The notes under the pieces are model-generated. The model was not told the DNA's origin. It did not search any database and saw only the letters and a program-made list of their open reading frames with translations. A stretch of DNA of 64,000 nt from Stereocaulon alpinum (Eukaryota; Ascomycota; Lecanoromycetes; Lecanorales; Stereocaulaceae): positions 372,001 through 436,000 of the forward strand of contig JAEUBA010000001.1 in assembly GCA_018257865.1 (NCBI GenBank). The letters are read 5' to 3'. Every line of letters starts with the position of its first letter. The first letter of the stretch is position 1. The position numbers and the translations under genes were made by a program. Of this stretch, positions 34,394 to 44,779 are shown piece by piece.

Positions 34394-36507
34394 TTACCGC
34401 ATATTCCCACCAATACTTCCTCCAACACCCTGCAGTCGGGCGGCCAGCTGAGGATACTTCTCTTGAACCTCTAGTTGCGTTCTTGTTGCTTCTGCATATG
34501 ATAGTGCATTCACGATCTCACCCTCCGTCCTTGAAAGTTCTGCAGCCCTCTCAAAGTACTTCAAGGCTTCTGGAACCTTGCCTTGCTGAAGAAGCAGCTG
34601 TGCCATTGTGGCTACAGCGATATCACATTCGGGATCAACTATGGTCAATCAGCAAAGCATTTTGTCGAACAAAAGTGGCAGAACAAACTGATGAGTGCTT
34701 TTTGGCAGAGTTTCTCTGCCTCTTGGAAGTCTGACTTCCATTGGAATAGGGCTAACGCTTTGTTGATCAGTGGCAGTACATTCATGCCGAGTGGCTTTGT
34801 CTGCTTTTCCATTTCTACTGCTGTGTCGAATTTCTCTACAGCTTCTTGGTACTTTTGTTGATCCAGTAGTAGCTCCCCATAATAGTTGTAAACATCCGGG
34901 ACTTTGTCAAAGTTTTTGATGCAACGTCTGAAGGTGGCCATGGAGGAAGCTACTAAGCCCTGCTTATATTGAGTCACACCAAGCTGGATGTGAGAAAAGA
35001 TAAAGTCTCGATCCAGATCAATGGACTTTTGGTAGTCCTTGGCGGCGTCGGCAAATTCACCCAGTATAAAGTGAAGCTGAGCGCGGTGATAGTAGATGTC
35101 GGGGTCCTCGCTCTGCTGTTCCATTGCTTGCTGAAAGTCATTTGCAGCGGCTTCTCGATTACCTGTGTTGATCAGTCAACGCTTCAGTAGATGTACAGCA
35201 ATCAATCATACCAAGTTCAAGATGCATACTCGCCCTCTTGATGTAGCTTTGGGTAAGGGTAGGTTTCAGCTCCACACTCCGCGTCAGGTCTTCCAGTGCA
35301 TCCATATTTTCCCCTCGAAGATATCTGAATGTCCCACGCATGTTGTAAGCGAATGCCTCGTGCTCTCCAAGATCTCCCAGCTCGAGAGCCTTGTCGAATG
35401 CCACTGATGCTGCTTCGTAGCCTTCGCCGGTCCTCTTGTCCATGGCCTGCAAGCCTACCCTTAATCGACCAACTCCACTGTCGTCGTCAAGCTCGGCTGT
35501 TTCTTCCAGGCCTTCGGGTGGTGGCCGTGGCCTGAAGCTTTGCAGGTAATTGGTAACAAATGTCGGGCTGGGCAGCTTCTTCTCCTTTCCTTCCACTATT
35601 GCCTTGGCTTTTGCCTCGGCGACCTTTTTCAGAAGCCTCTCTACGCTCTGTGCGCTCTGGTCGTTCTTGAACTGATCTATTATGCAGCTCGCAGTATAGT
35701 CCAGGAGAGCCTCGCTGTATTTCTCAAGGTGCTCATAAGCATTCGCCCTCCGGTTCAAAGCCTTGACATATTCGTTGTCCAAATTTATCGCAGCAGTAGT
35801 GTCCTCAACAACCTCTTCCCAACTACCCAGGGCATTATAGCAGGCTGCTCTGTTAGAGTAGAAGATAGGGTCCGGCTTGCATAGGATCGCTTTGCCATAC
35901 AATTCGATCGCGTCGTTGTAGCTCTTGTCACCATACGCTTTGTTCCCGGCGATCTTGAGCTTTGTAGCATACTCTTTCCGTTCCTGATTATTGTAAGCGT
36001 TGAGTAGATATTTACAGGAGTCATTGAGCTACCTGGTCAGACAATGTCTCAACAGTAGACTCATCTATTTGTGGTATACCCTCCAATGGATCTGACTCGA
36101 CCGTTGGTGCTTTCGCTTGTACTGAAAGTGGTAAGCATTCGTCCAAGTCGCTAAGATCAATTACATTGTTCACTTGGCTCTTTGGGTTCCTGAGGCGCTT
36201 CTCTGGCTTCTGGTTGTGTTTTTTCTTTCTCCTTCTCCTGTTTTGCTTTCCGTCTTTCCTTCTTGCTCAGCCTTTTCTTCTCCTCTGCAGCCGCGTTTGA
36301 GCCTCTTCTCGAGTCTGAGATGTAGTATGCAACTCCAGCACCTGTTACGACTACCGCGACTCCGGCAATTGTATAAACCACGGCCTTATTTTCTGATGCC
36401 CATGCTGACAAGCGTTCCAGAAATGGTAATGATCGTGCGTCGGAGGACAGGGAGGACGTGCCAAGGTTGGTGTTGGAAAGTGGTCTTGATACACGCTCGG
36501 CGGACAT
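34394..36507 (-). CDS. TOM70: Mitochondrial import receptor TOM70
   Basis: Five exons: 36507-36165, 36121-36033, 35983-35212, 35162-34689 and 34638-34394, giving 640 residues, close to the usual Tom70 length. The ATG at 36507 gives a short N-terminus and one membrane anchor at about residues 43-63 (AVVYTIAGVAVVVTGAGVAY). A basic, charged linker (KKRLSKKERRKAKQ) follows, then multiple TPRs (KLKIAGNKAYGDKSYNDAIE, SNRAACYNALG and further repeats to the C-terminus). The protein sits in the outer mitochondrial membrane and binds carrier preproteins and Hsp70/Hsp90 tails. The first donor (t|gtaattg) and the last one (a|gtttgt) are weak but needed to keep the TPR frame. Confidence 0.9.
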
Positions 36508-37057
36508 GTTGCTGCTTCGCGTTCGAAGCAAAAGAGGGGCCGGAACGCCAGGTGATGCTTAAGATCCTATATGTACAAGAGATCCGTAGCACCTTGGTCG
36601 AAATGGAGCTATCGTGTCATAAGGATATGTGGGATGATATGAAGTTTGGAAAAATAGAGCTCGAAATCTCGGCGAGGCGAAACTAAGTTTCCGCATCCCT
36701 CGAAAATACGTCAACGCTCTTGTAGACTCCCGACCTATTCTTCACCCAGTTGAGTAATCTAGTATATTGTATCTCACCATTACTGAGATTTCTCCGCACA
36801 ATCTCTGGGAATACATCGATCCATTTCTCCACGCTATTTCCCGTTCTCCCATTTGGCGCATGCAGCTATTGATGCAGGTCCCGGCCTCGCAACTCTTGAT
36901 TACTTCGTCCAGTGATTGTATCCGTGCACACAAACTTGTCTATGAGTGTTCTATAGGCCAAGCAATTGCGTTTTCCTACTCTTATACCACAGGAACAATG
37001 TACCTCCTAGAAACCCTTTTCTTGATCCAGTAATCGAAAGTATCAACGGGGAAAGGC
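36508..37057. promoter_or_regulatory. Divergent promoter (TOM70 / ADCL-like)
   Basis: 550 bp between divergent start codons. Only small composition-driven frames are present. Confidence 0.5.
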
Positions 37058-37950
37058 ATGGAAGCTACTTTACCAGTGGAAGCCTTGCCAGCAGATTCTT
37101 CCATTCACCACGACTTCAAGATCATGACCGCTATCCGTAGCGATGCGCTCCTGGGAAATTTACCCATCGAAACCCCTCTGTCTCAAGGATTCAAACCGTC
37201 GCAGTTTTATATGCAAGAGTTCCATCAGGACCGCATGCTGGCTGCAGCAGATGCGTTCAATTGGCCGCAACAACCCAGGGAGGTGATCTCAAAGTTCAAA
37301 GGGCTTTTGTCAGCGCATCTGAAGTGCAAATACAAAGATTCACATTATGCAAGCCCTTTGAAAGTATGCTTTCCTCTGGCAAAAGAAAACGAGTATCAAG
37401 ATGCTCATTCTTGCGGCAGGTTCGAGTGATCGTTTTTCATGGCGGCGCGATAAATATGACCTCAGCACCTGTACCCGCTGTTGAAGTAGCTTGTTTGATC
37501 CCGACTTCGTTCGCAGAGCTGCTTGCTCAGCTACCAGTTTTCCGCATCTATATCTCGCCAGTCAGCACTTCGCCAAGTCCATTCACCAGCCATAAAACCA
37601 CTAAGCGTGTGCAATATGATGACATTCGAGCTCTATTGCCCAGTTCGTCCGAACAATCAGACGGGGAAACTGCCCCATTGCTTGCGGAGATTTTACTTGT
37701 GAATAACAACGGTGAGGTCATGGAGGGTAGTATCACCACGCCGTACTTTCTCCGTGAAGGGGAATGGATTACGCCTGCCACCGAATCTGGAGGCAATTTG
37801 GGGACTACACGGAGGTATGCGCTGGAGCAGGGTCTTTGCAAGGAAGGTATCGTGATAGAAGAGAGTGTCCAATTAGGCGAACGAGTGGTGCTAAGCAACG
37901 GAGTCAAAGGCTTTGGCTGGGGATCCGTAGAGAAGCTCGAAACCCAATGA
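37058..37950 (+). CDS. Class IV PLP aminotransferase, aminodeoxychorismate-lyase-like
   Basis: Two exons, 37058-37363 and 37420-37950 (56-bp intron, phase 0), giving 278 residues. Exon 1 matches the start of fungal Abz2-like proteins: FKIMTAIRSDALL and QFYMQEFHQDRMLAAADAF. Exon 2 carries SHKTTKRVQYDDIRA, where Lys (about 161) should bind PLP, and the fold-IV signature LLVNNNGEVMEGSITTPYFL. Fungal 4-amino-4-deoxychorismate lyases make p-aminobenzoate for folate. D-amino-acid or branched-chain aminotransferases share this fold and cannot be excluded, but length and N-terminus favour the Abz2 group. Confidence 0.8.
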
Positions 37951-38007
37951 GCGATCGAGCCCTTGAGCTATCTCAATAAAATCAACTTTTCCATCACCAT
38001 CTTTATG

Positions 38008-39243
38008 CTATGTAAATGTCGTCTTCTTTCCCTGACTTTCAACAATGTTTCCCATGGCTCTTGGAGCAGCAGCAAGAGCGGCACCAGGCTTGATTTTCCT
38101 CGCATCGATCCTTCTCTGAGCCTTCTCTGCTTTCTTGTTAACATTTCTATTCACAGGCTGAGCTATCGAGATGGGGTCAGCATCTATCACCACATCTCCT
38201 GTTTCCACATCCCCTTTCCTAGCAGTACCCTCCTTTCCATATCGCTTCTTGTACCGCACATCCTTGCCTTCTGCAAACTCCATCCGCAGTGGCCGCCCTC
38301 CCAGCCTGTTCACCCACCACTTCCGCAGTCGCGACTTCTTCTTCGGCTTCTCTTGGTCAGCCAGCGCCTCGGCAATCTCGTCATCTTCGTCCTCGACGTT
38401 CTCTTTCTCCTCGAAGTTAAGCCAGCCTCTCACAGCAGCTTCGCCTGCCTCCAGCTCAGCAAATTCCACCCAACCATAGCCCTTGCACTTCCCCGTATCC
38501 TCGAAAGTGGCAACAAACGCATCGAGAACCTCTCCACAGCGCTGGAAGTGTTCCTGCAGCATCTCTTTGCTGGTATCAAAACCTAGATTGCCGACGAAGA
38601 TCCGCTTGCTCGGTGGATTGTCTGCATTCCCAGCACTTGTAGCTGTACCTTCGTCTTTCGACTTCTCGGGTCTTCCTTCAAAGTTCTTCGAGTCCTTGAT
38701 CAACACTCTCCTCCCTGTTAGCAGCTTCTCGCTCAGTACCAATGCCTCACTCTGTGCTGCTTCTGTTGAGAAGTCCACGTAGGCAAATCCCTGATTTTGC
38801 GGCTTCAATCTCTGTCGAGATGCTGCTGTGGCCGATTTGCCGGGTGGCGGCATGTGTAGCCTTGTGATCATATCATCTGAAATGCCTGTATTCTTGGTGA
38901 GAAAGTCTCGTAGCTCGAGCTTTGTAGCTGTCCATGGAAGATTTCCAATCCATATTCCGTAGTCTGAGCGTATTGGCGCTGCTATGGCAGGCTCGATATC
39001 GTTGTCTGAGGCAGACTCTGTACTTATTGCAGCAGTATTTGTTTTTGTGTTGTCCGCGTTTGCAGCGGCAGGAGTGGCTTTCCCCTTCTTTGCTTTTCGA
39101 AGAGCTTTCTTTGAGGGTGGTTCTGGAGCTGAGACATCGACTTCAATTTCTGCAGAAGGGCCTTGGTCACGCTTTCGCTTTCTGGACGGCGAAATTGGTG
39201 GTGTAGGCACTGCTGCTACGATCGCAGTCGAATGGCGCCCCAT
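38008..39243 (-). CDS. NOP13-like nucleolar protein with two RRMs
   Basis: A single exon of 411 residues from ATG 39243; upstream in-frame codons exist but lack a better start. A basic, Ala-rich N-terminus with a nuclear-localisation-like SRKRKRDQ is followed by RRM1 (GIWIGNLPW ... QGFAYVDF) and RRM2 (RIFVGNLGF ... GYGWVEF). The Lys/Arg-rich tail includes RKWWVNRLGGRPLRMEFAEG. The layout matches Nop13/Nop12-type nucleolar proteins of 60S pre-ribosome assembly. Rigid assignment to Nop13 rather than Nop12 is inference. The gene is divergent to the INO80 subunit gene, with starts 209 bp apart. Confidence 0.82.
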   Translation of the reverse strand: MGRHSTAIVAAVPTPPISPSRKRKRDQGPSAEIEVDVSAPEPPSKKALRKAKKGKATPAAANADNTKTNTAAISTESASDNDIEPAIAAPIRSDYGIWIGNLPWTATKLELRDFLTKNTGISDDMITRLHMPPPGKSATAASRQRLKPQNQGFAYVDFSTEAAQSEALVLSEKLLTGRRVLIKDSKNFEGRPEKSKDEGTATSAGNADNPPSKRIFVGNLGFDTSKEMLQEHFQRCGEVLDAFVATFEDTGKCKGYGWVEFAELEAGEAAVRGWLNFEEKENVEDEDDEIAEALADQEKPKKKSRLRKWWVNRLGGRPLRMEFAEGKDVRYKKRYGKEGTARKGDVETGDVVIDADPISIAQPVNRNVNKKAEKAQRRIDARKIKPGAALAAAPRAMGNIVESQGKKTTFT

Positions 39244-39452
39244 TGCTTCCGTCTCGGGTTTTGAACTGTTCGATATAAGTCTAAAATAGTTCGTGGTAAT
39301 GGCGCGCTTCGGCAGAAGGTCGGCCGAATGGTTTTTGCGGCAGTGAGCTGTGAAGCTTAGTCGCGGACTCTCCACTTTGCGTAACAGACACCACGTTGTA
39401 ACATACGGTGTACCTAACACTCCCTACTGGGAAGTGACCGTGGTTAGCAGCC
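39244..39452. promoter_or_regulatory. Short bidirectional promoter (NOP13-like / IEC3)
   Basis: The two start codons are only 209 bp apart and face away from each other, so both transcription starts must lie here. No TATA box is evident. Confidence 0.6.
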
Positions 39453-40705
39453 ATGTCTTTCGCAGCCGTCAATGAGTACGAAGCCGCTCCGAAGATGGAA
39501 GAACCCATTGTGCCTGGCAAACAGCACTTCAAGTCCTACAAGTGAGCTGCTGGGCGCAGACTGGTGAGAGTGTCTTACTGATTACCGTTACAGGAAAAAG
39601 TTCTTGAAGATACGACACACTTTCAAAGAGCGAATGCGAGACAGCGCTAGATTATACGACGAAGAGCAGCATGCAATGAGACTTGCCCGTAAATTACAAG
39701 AACAGAACGAGTACCTACTCCCTACATAATCGCTAGTCAAGTACAGACATTAACACAAGCAGTCAACTACTCGATCTCCTACTCGATGTCAATGACTCCA
39801 GCAGACTTCCACCAGCCTTTCGCTACGACCTTCGCTCCCCAACTCCAAATGCATCAGATGTCCCTTCTCTCGAACCCGATATTCTCCCTCGCACCCTCGA
39901 AGAGATCGAAGGCGCCCGCTCAGCTCTTCGAGAGGCCAAATATGAACTCGAATGCGGACAAATTACTCGTGCAGAATTTGATGAGCACGCTGCCGCGCTC
40001 TCTGCCATAATCAATGTGCCCCAAATACAAGACGCGCCAAAGTCCCTCACCAACCTCTCGAAGATAACCCACACCGAGCTTTCCACTGTCGACGCGATAG
40101 CCATGCCTCCTGACCTCCTTGGAGAGCCACCAACAGGCTACCTCACCCCAGCCTGCGAAGACGAGATGCTTGACAAACTCGACCACTTCCTTGCCAGCGC
40201 ACCACCAGACGCTCATGTGATCCCACCCCGGCCGCCCAGGCCAACAGACAAAGAAAGAGAAAAAGATGCTCAACTCCACAATCCTGTATCCGTTTACAAT
40301 TGGCTCAAGGCCGATCGGGAGAAGCAGAAAGAGAAACAACAGGTTTACGCGCACGACTTAGAAACAGATGCCCATGCATCAAGCGCCCACAATTCAGAAG
40401 CTCCACACAAGTCAAAGCCATCTCCCAAGCCTCCATCATCGTCAGGCACTACCAGTACCAAGCCTACAAGAAAACGAGCGTCCAGTTCGCTGGTCCCCAA
40501 GCCGGAGCCAGAGGAAGAGATCCTGGACGAGGACGGTACCGTCATCAGAGGGGGCACAGAACCAGCAGAGAAAAAGAAGAGGAAGCGAGAAAATGATGAC
40601 GCGTACAGACCGAAAGGTGGAAGCAGCAGAGCAAGGAAGAGGACGAAAGGCAGCATTGGGGCTGTGGTGAGGAAGATCGAAGAGGAAGAGGATGATGGCG
40701 CTTAG
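39453..40705 (+). CDS. INO80 complex subunit Iec3-like
   Basis: Three exons: 39453-39541, 39594-39710 and 39763-40705, giving 382 residues with agreeing phases. The N-terminus reads HFKSYKKKFLKIRHTFKERM, then EEQHAMRLARKLQEQND and LLDLLLDVND, a coiled-coil block typical of the Ino80/Iec3 family. The middle is Pro/Glu-rich. The C-terminus is strongly basic (EKKKRKREND; SSRARKRTKG), suitable for nuclear import and DNA contact. Iec3 is a fungal-specific subunit of the INO80 nucleosome remodeller. The first two exons are short and would be missed by a simple frame search. Confidence 0.82.
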
Positions 40706-41425
40706 GCAATATACGATCTACACAAATAGTTTCCCATATTAGGGGGGTGGAGGGATTTGTACGACTATCATCGCTATACTAGAAGCGAGTCGCTGATGCC
40801 AGCGGCTGGAACGACTTGGCATACGGACAATTCTGTTGAACTGCTAAATGAATGGAATGATGCTTGTAAAAGCCTGCAGGAGATGAACATGCCGTTCGCG
40901 CTCTTGGGCAAGCAAGGTCCTAGTACAGAGTACGCAATCATTCATCCATGCGATGACAGCAGGGATGACCCCATAAGCAAATCCCCAAGGGTTCCACATC
41001 TAGCCGCTGGTGAGTATCACTACATTCCAGCTCGATCACGCTTTTCATGGCTTTGGAGTGTAGTGTATTGTATCCGAAATTCCCTATATTTATTAAAGAT
41101 AGTATGTAAAGTCGTCTCTATATACAAGACAGTGTCTAAAGTCGTCCCAAGCATATGCAAGCGATGCCGAAATTCCCTTGCGGGTTCGTCTTTCTCCATA
41201 GCGAGTGTGTCATAGTCCAGTCTCGCGATGATGCTGTGCAGAATGTGCACCAGACCATTCCAGGTCCCATCTTATAAGGGGTATTAACGATCGTCGGCGA
41301 GGCAATGACCTCGATTCCAACTCCAAAGGGTATGAACGATCGTAGGTGAGGCAATGAGCCCGATCTCAAGCACCGAAACTTTTCACACCCAAGGCATGCG
41401 AACCCCATCTTCGTAAGCGTTCCGA
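40706..41425. other. Intergenic with short direct repeats
   Basis: It lies between convergent genes. It contains the 49-bp-spaced direct repeat and two copies of ccgaaattccct about 100 bp apart (near 41069 and 41167). No gene was seen. Confidence 0.55.
41281..41369 (+). repeat. Imperfect direct repeat, 40 bp, offset 49 bp
   Basis: Copy A (41281-41320) and copy B (41330-41369) match at 33 of 40 positions, sharing the blocks aacgatcgt and gaggcaatga. It lies just downstream of the DUF3455 stop codon. Confidence 0.8.
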
Positions 41426-42164
41426 TCATTGGTAGAACCAGTACAGTGCTGCGTATTCCACTTCAAATGGTCCCGCAGCAGTGCACGAAGGCATTTGCTT
41501 CCCACCAGCTGTTTCGACTCTATACACTTGAGATATCCCCACGGATCCTCCAGCATCAGCAAGCTTCAACCAATCAACAGCCCCATACCCGACGCCAAAT
41601 TGCCCGACATAAGCATCACTCGGTGCCGTAATGTCGCCCACCTTCTTCCCTACAAAGAACCCCGTGTTCCCAAGATCAAAGGTAGGTTTCCCTGCAGCAT
41701 TGAAGTAGTGGTAGCCGAGGACTGGGATAGAATATCGTTGGACAAGGGAGAGACTGAAGTTTATGAGGAACTCGGGAAGGAGGTTTAGGAGTTCAGTTCC
41801 TTGTGGGACGGTGATTGATTGTAGGAGGGGGGTTACGTCGAAAAGGTCGGCTTTTGCACCGACGGCGCGAGGGGCACCGGAGGCGGTGTCGCAGGTGTAG
41901 TTTTGGGTGCCGCGGCCTAGGGTTATGGCTTTTAAGGTGCCGGTTGGGCTGGGGAGTGCTGAGGCGCCTGGAAGGGGCTGTTAGAAAGGGTTGGGTGGTA
42001 GGTCTTTGGTTGAACTCACCAACGGTAGTAGGTACATTGTATTGTTGTATTGGGACATTATTATTCTGGTCGCGTCTTCGCCCGACTGGTGAGGCCGAGG
42101 CTGCAGAGAAGAGTGTGAGGAATGCCGTCATGGCGAGGACGACCGAGGATCGAACGGTGAACAT
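41426..42164 (-). CDS. Secreted DUF3455-family protein, 228 aa
   Basis: Two exons, 42164-42020 and 41967-41426 (52-bp intron), with matching phase. The signal peptide is clear (MFTVRSSVVLAMTAFLTLFS, then AASASP). The mature part reads PTGTLKAITLGRGTQNYTC, a stretch typical of DUF3455, then VLGYHYFNAAGKPTFDL and GAVDWLKL, and ends CTAAGPFEVEYAALYWFYQ. These proteins are widespread, secreted and of unknown function in fungi. Database entries sometimes label them malate dehydrogenase, but no NAD-binding motif is visible. A TATA-like box lies about 65 bp upstream of the ATG. Confidence 0.85.
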
Positions 42165-43578
42165 TTTTCAGATATGAGTTAGTGTGTCTAGAACGCTATA
42201 TCGACGGTATCGTGGTCTAAAGAGAGGTATATATATGTAAATAGTAGATGAAGATGTTGTACAGTTTTCCGTCGAGGGCTGGAGCGGAAGGCTGTAATTT
42301 AGGTAAGGAGGAGGCTAGGAGTCGAAGTACATGCGAGAGATTGCAGTGCCACACTGGCGGGAAAGAGGAGAGGTAGTTGCGAGGAAGTCCAGGTATATAT
42401 CCACCCTCTTACTGTTCGAAGGAAACGCACTTGAGCTCTGGAAGATGCAAAGCAAGATATCGACTGATAGACAACCGGACATGGACATTAAATATGTACT
42501 TCTCGAGCAACCATACTAAAAGGGCATACAAGAATATGAAACCTCAAATCAATGGACCAGTAAGCGCTTGCATTGAATAGTACCGAGAGACCCATGCATG
42601 CCGGCCATACTTGACAGTTGGGGGGCGTGCGGCGCGGGAGCCCCACTTCTCTTCGCAATAGGACTCCAATCTAGAAAGTAACGGTGTGGCTATTTTTGGG
42701 CAGACCCAAAGAGAACATCGGTTTAATCTCGAGCGAGGCAAGAATAGAGTCGGACGGCTCGAAGGCCCGCTGGGCAGCCGCACTACAAAGGTAAGCCAGA
42801 CCTGTTGGGGAAGCTTGGACGCCTCCAACAGCCTCGAAGATGCCTAAAGGGTTGACTTTGCATCTAGGGTCGATCCGCTCCACTGACTAAATGCTTTTCC
42901 CGGGGTGCACGCGCGTGAGTCTGCATGATTTGGAGATGTAGTAGTGTGAAAGCGCTTAGAGAAGGCTAGTGGTTGGCTTCGCTTAACGAAGATCTTTAGA
43001 TGCATGCCACGGCTAAGATCACAGCGGAATTCCCTGTTACCCCAGTTCCAGTATTGCAATTTCGGTTGCGCTTTCTATTATTGACATTGTTGATGGTATT
43101 CCGAAATCGACTATGAATTGTTGGTATGCTGACAGACAAAATTTGCATCGTTGGAATCAAGAATAGCGAAGGACCCGACGGGAAAAACTCCAACAACGCC
43201 ATGTTGGTGGCAGAGTCCTCCCGCGCGTAAGGAGTTGAAGGAATTGTACAGTTGTACTGCAGCGATCGGTGTGTGACTTAGTGCATCTTCGCGTCTTACG
43301 GAAGACCAACAGATTGTAAGATGAGATTTTGGGATCGTGGTGCTCTCTGCTAGAAAATACACGTGGGAAGACATGATACCAACAGTGGAACCCCTAACTC
43401 CTTGCTATCCGGCTATGCTTCACTAACAGGCCCAACGTCATGTTGTAACTCTACTTCAGTATGACAAAGTCGAGGCTCGGCCGTGTTTCCTCGACGTAAC
43501 GCTGGTGACGAATTTCTTCAGAGCTTGAATCCTTCCGCAAGAGCAAAGTGACGTTGCTAATTCTAGCCAACGATAGAC
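42165..43578. other. 1.4-kb gene-poor stretch
   Basis: Only short frames without domains occur (for example 42544-42828 and 43111-43374, minus). The left end is the DUF3455 promoter; the right end is the PRELI gene 3' region. Nothing else is recognised. Confidence 0.5.
42227..42236 (-). promoter_or_regulatory. TATA-like box of the DUF3455 gene
   Basis: A tatatatata-type run lies about 65 bp upstream of the ATG at 42164 on the minus strand, a normal fungal TATA distance. Position and sequence only. Confidence 0.45.
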
Positions 43579-44409
43579 TTATGATGAGTCTTCAGGGCCT
43601 GAATCCTGTCCCTGCCGCCACGCTCGCTTCCAGGGTGAATTGGGGTCCTGTCCGAATGTTCTATGGCTATCTTCCTGCATGCCTTCAAGGACCTGGACAA
43701 GACCACCGTGCCGCAGTCGTTCCAGTACGACAGTCATGCCATCCTTGCTTTTCGCCAATGCCTCACGCGTTCTCCTTAGTCCAATCGCCTCGATTGTGCG
43801 CTGCAGCGAAGATGTAGACCATGAAGAGAAGAGTCCTTTCTTTACAGAAGCTTCCTCTTCTTCCGAGGATGTAGATGAGATTGGACTTATTGCAGTCGCT
43901 TCCCCTCGTTTCTTGAGAAGTTTGGCTTGTCCGAATCGTGATAGGAGTGTGACAGTCGTTGTGACATCTGTGCCCTCTCTCTTCGTCTTTTCTACTAGGT
44001 CACAAGTGGAGGAACCAGGCGTGGCCATTCCATCGGAAGGTCTTCTGTAGTATTGCTTCTCAATGATACTCAATATACCCGTCCATTCCAGGTTCCTCGT
44101 CTCCGTCTTCATCCAGCCTTCCCTGACGTCAACCACGCTCTTCTCTAAGATATAGCTCTGTCCTCCGTCGCTGCTCGCACCCAATATCCCTTTTGGAAGT
44201 AACTTCAGCACCGTTGGGGGAATCTTCGACCTCTTTAGATGTAGTCGTGTCGTGTGTAGTCGTTGCGTTGATGGGTCGAAGGTGCGGTCGATGACATCGG
44301 TGGAGAGCACGTGAGTCGCGTAGGGGTTCGGATAGCGGAGGAAGTAAGCGAGGCTCACGGCAGGAAAAGGGTAATCATAGTTGAAGAAGCCTTCGTAGAA
44401 CTTGACCAT
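43579..44409 (-). CDS. PRELI/MSF1-domain protein (Ups-like lipid transfer)
   Basis: A single exon of 276 residues from ATG 44409. The start MVKFYEGFFNYDYPFPAVSL followed by LAYFLRYPNPYATHVLSTDV is the classic PRELI/MSF1 N-terminus. NLEWTGILSIIEKQYY and a C-terminal helical, charged tail follow. Ups1/Ups2/PRELI proteins carry phosphatidic acid or phosphatidylserine between mitochondrial membranes with Mdm35 in the intermembrane space. Which Ups paralogue this is cannot be decided by eye. The tail is longer than the yeast proteins of about 175-230 residues. Confidence 0.88.
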   Translation of the reverse strand: MVKFYEGFFNYDYPFPAVSLAYFLRYPNPYATHVLSTDVIDRTFDPSTQRLHTTRLHLKRSKIPPTVLKLLPKGILGASSDGGQSYILEKSVVDVREGWMKTETRNLEWTGILSIIEKQYYRRPSDGMATPGSSTCDLVEKTKREGTDVTTTVTLLSRFGQAKLLKKRGEATAISPISSTSSEEEEASVKKGLFSSWSTSSLQRTIEAIGLRRTREALAKSKDGMTVVLERLRHGGLVQVLEGMQEDSHRTFGQDPNSPWKRAWRQGQDSGPEDSS

Positions 44410-44779
44410 GATCCAGACGGTAAGCTGACATCAAGACAGTGTCCCAGCGTCGATGGAGGAAATCAACTTGGCCAAGGCGTTGAAAGCCGCAATTATGACG
44501 CTAAAGCGGAGAGTCGGAGTCTATACAGCGCCAAGCCCGATGTCACATCGCTGATGCTTGACACAATGTTTGGAGCGAGAAGACTCATACTGCCTCAAGT
44601 GCTTCTCAAGGGAAGAATTGCTCCCCATAAGTCTACGGCTTCTTGATCTTGAACCAATTAAATCTACCCCCACAAGCAGTGTGATTCTGTTTCCCCACAG
44701 CGCTTACAATCTTACAGACACTCGTCCAAGCACCTGCGCTTGGATTTTCAATTGCCTTCCTTCCTTCGTCGGTCCCACA
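44410..44779. promoter_or_regulatory. Divergent promoter (PRELI-like / WRS1)
   Basis: 370 bp between divergent start codons. No gene or clear TATA box was seen. Confidence 0.5.
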
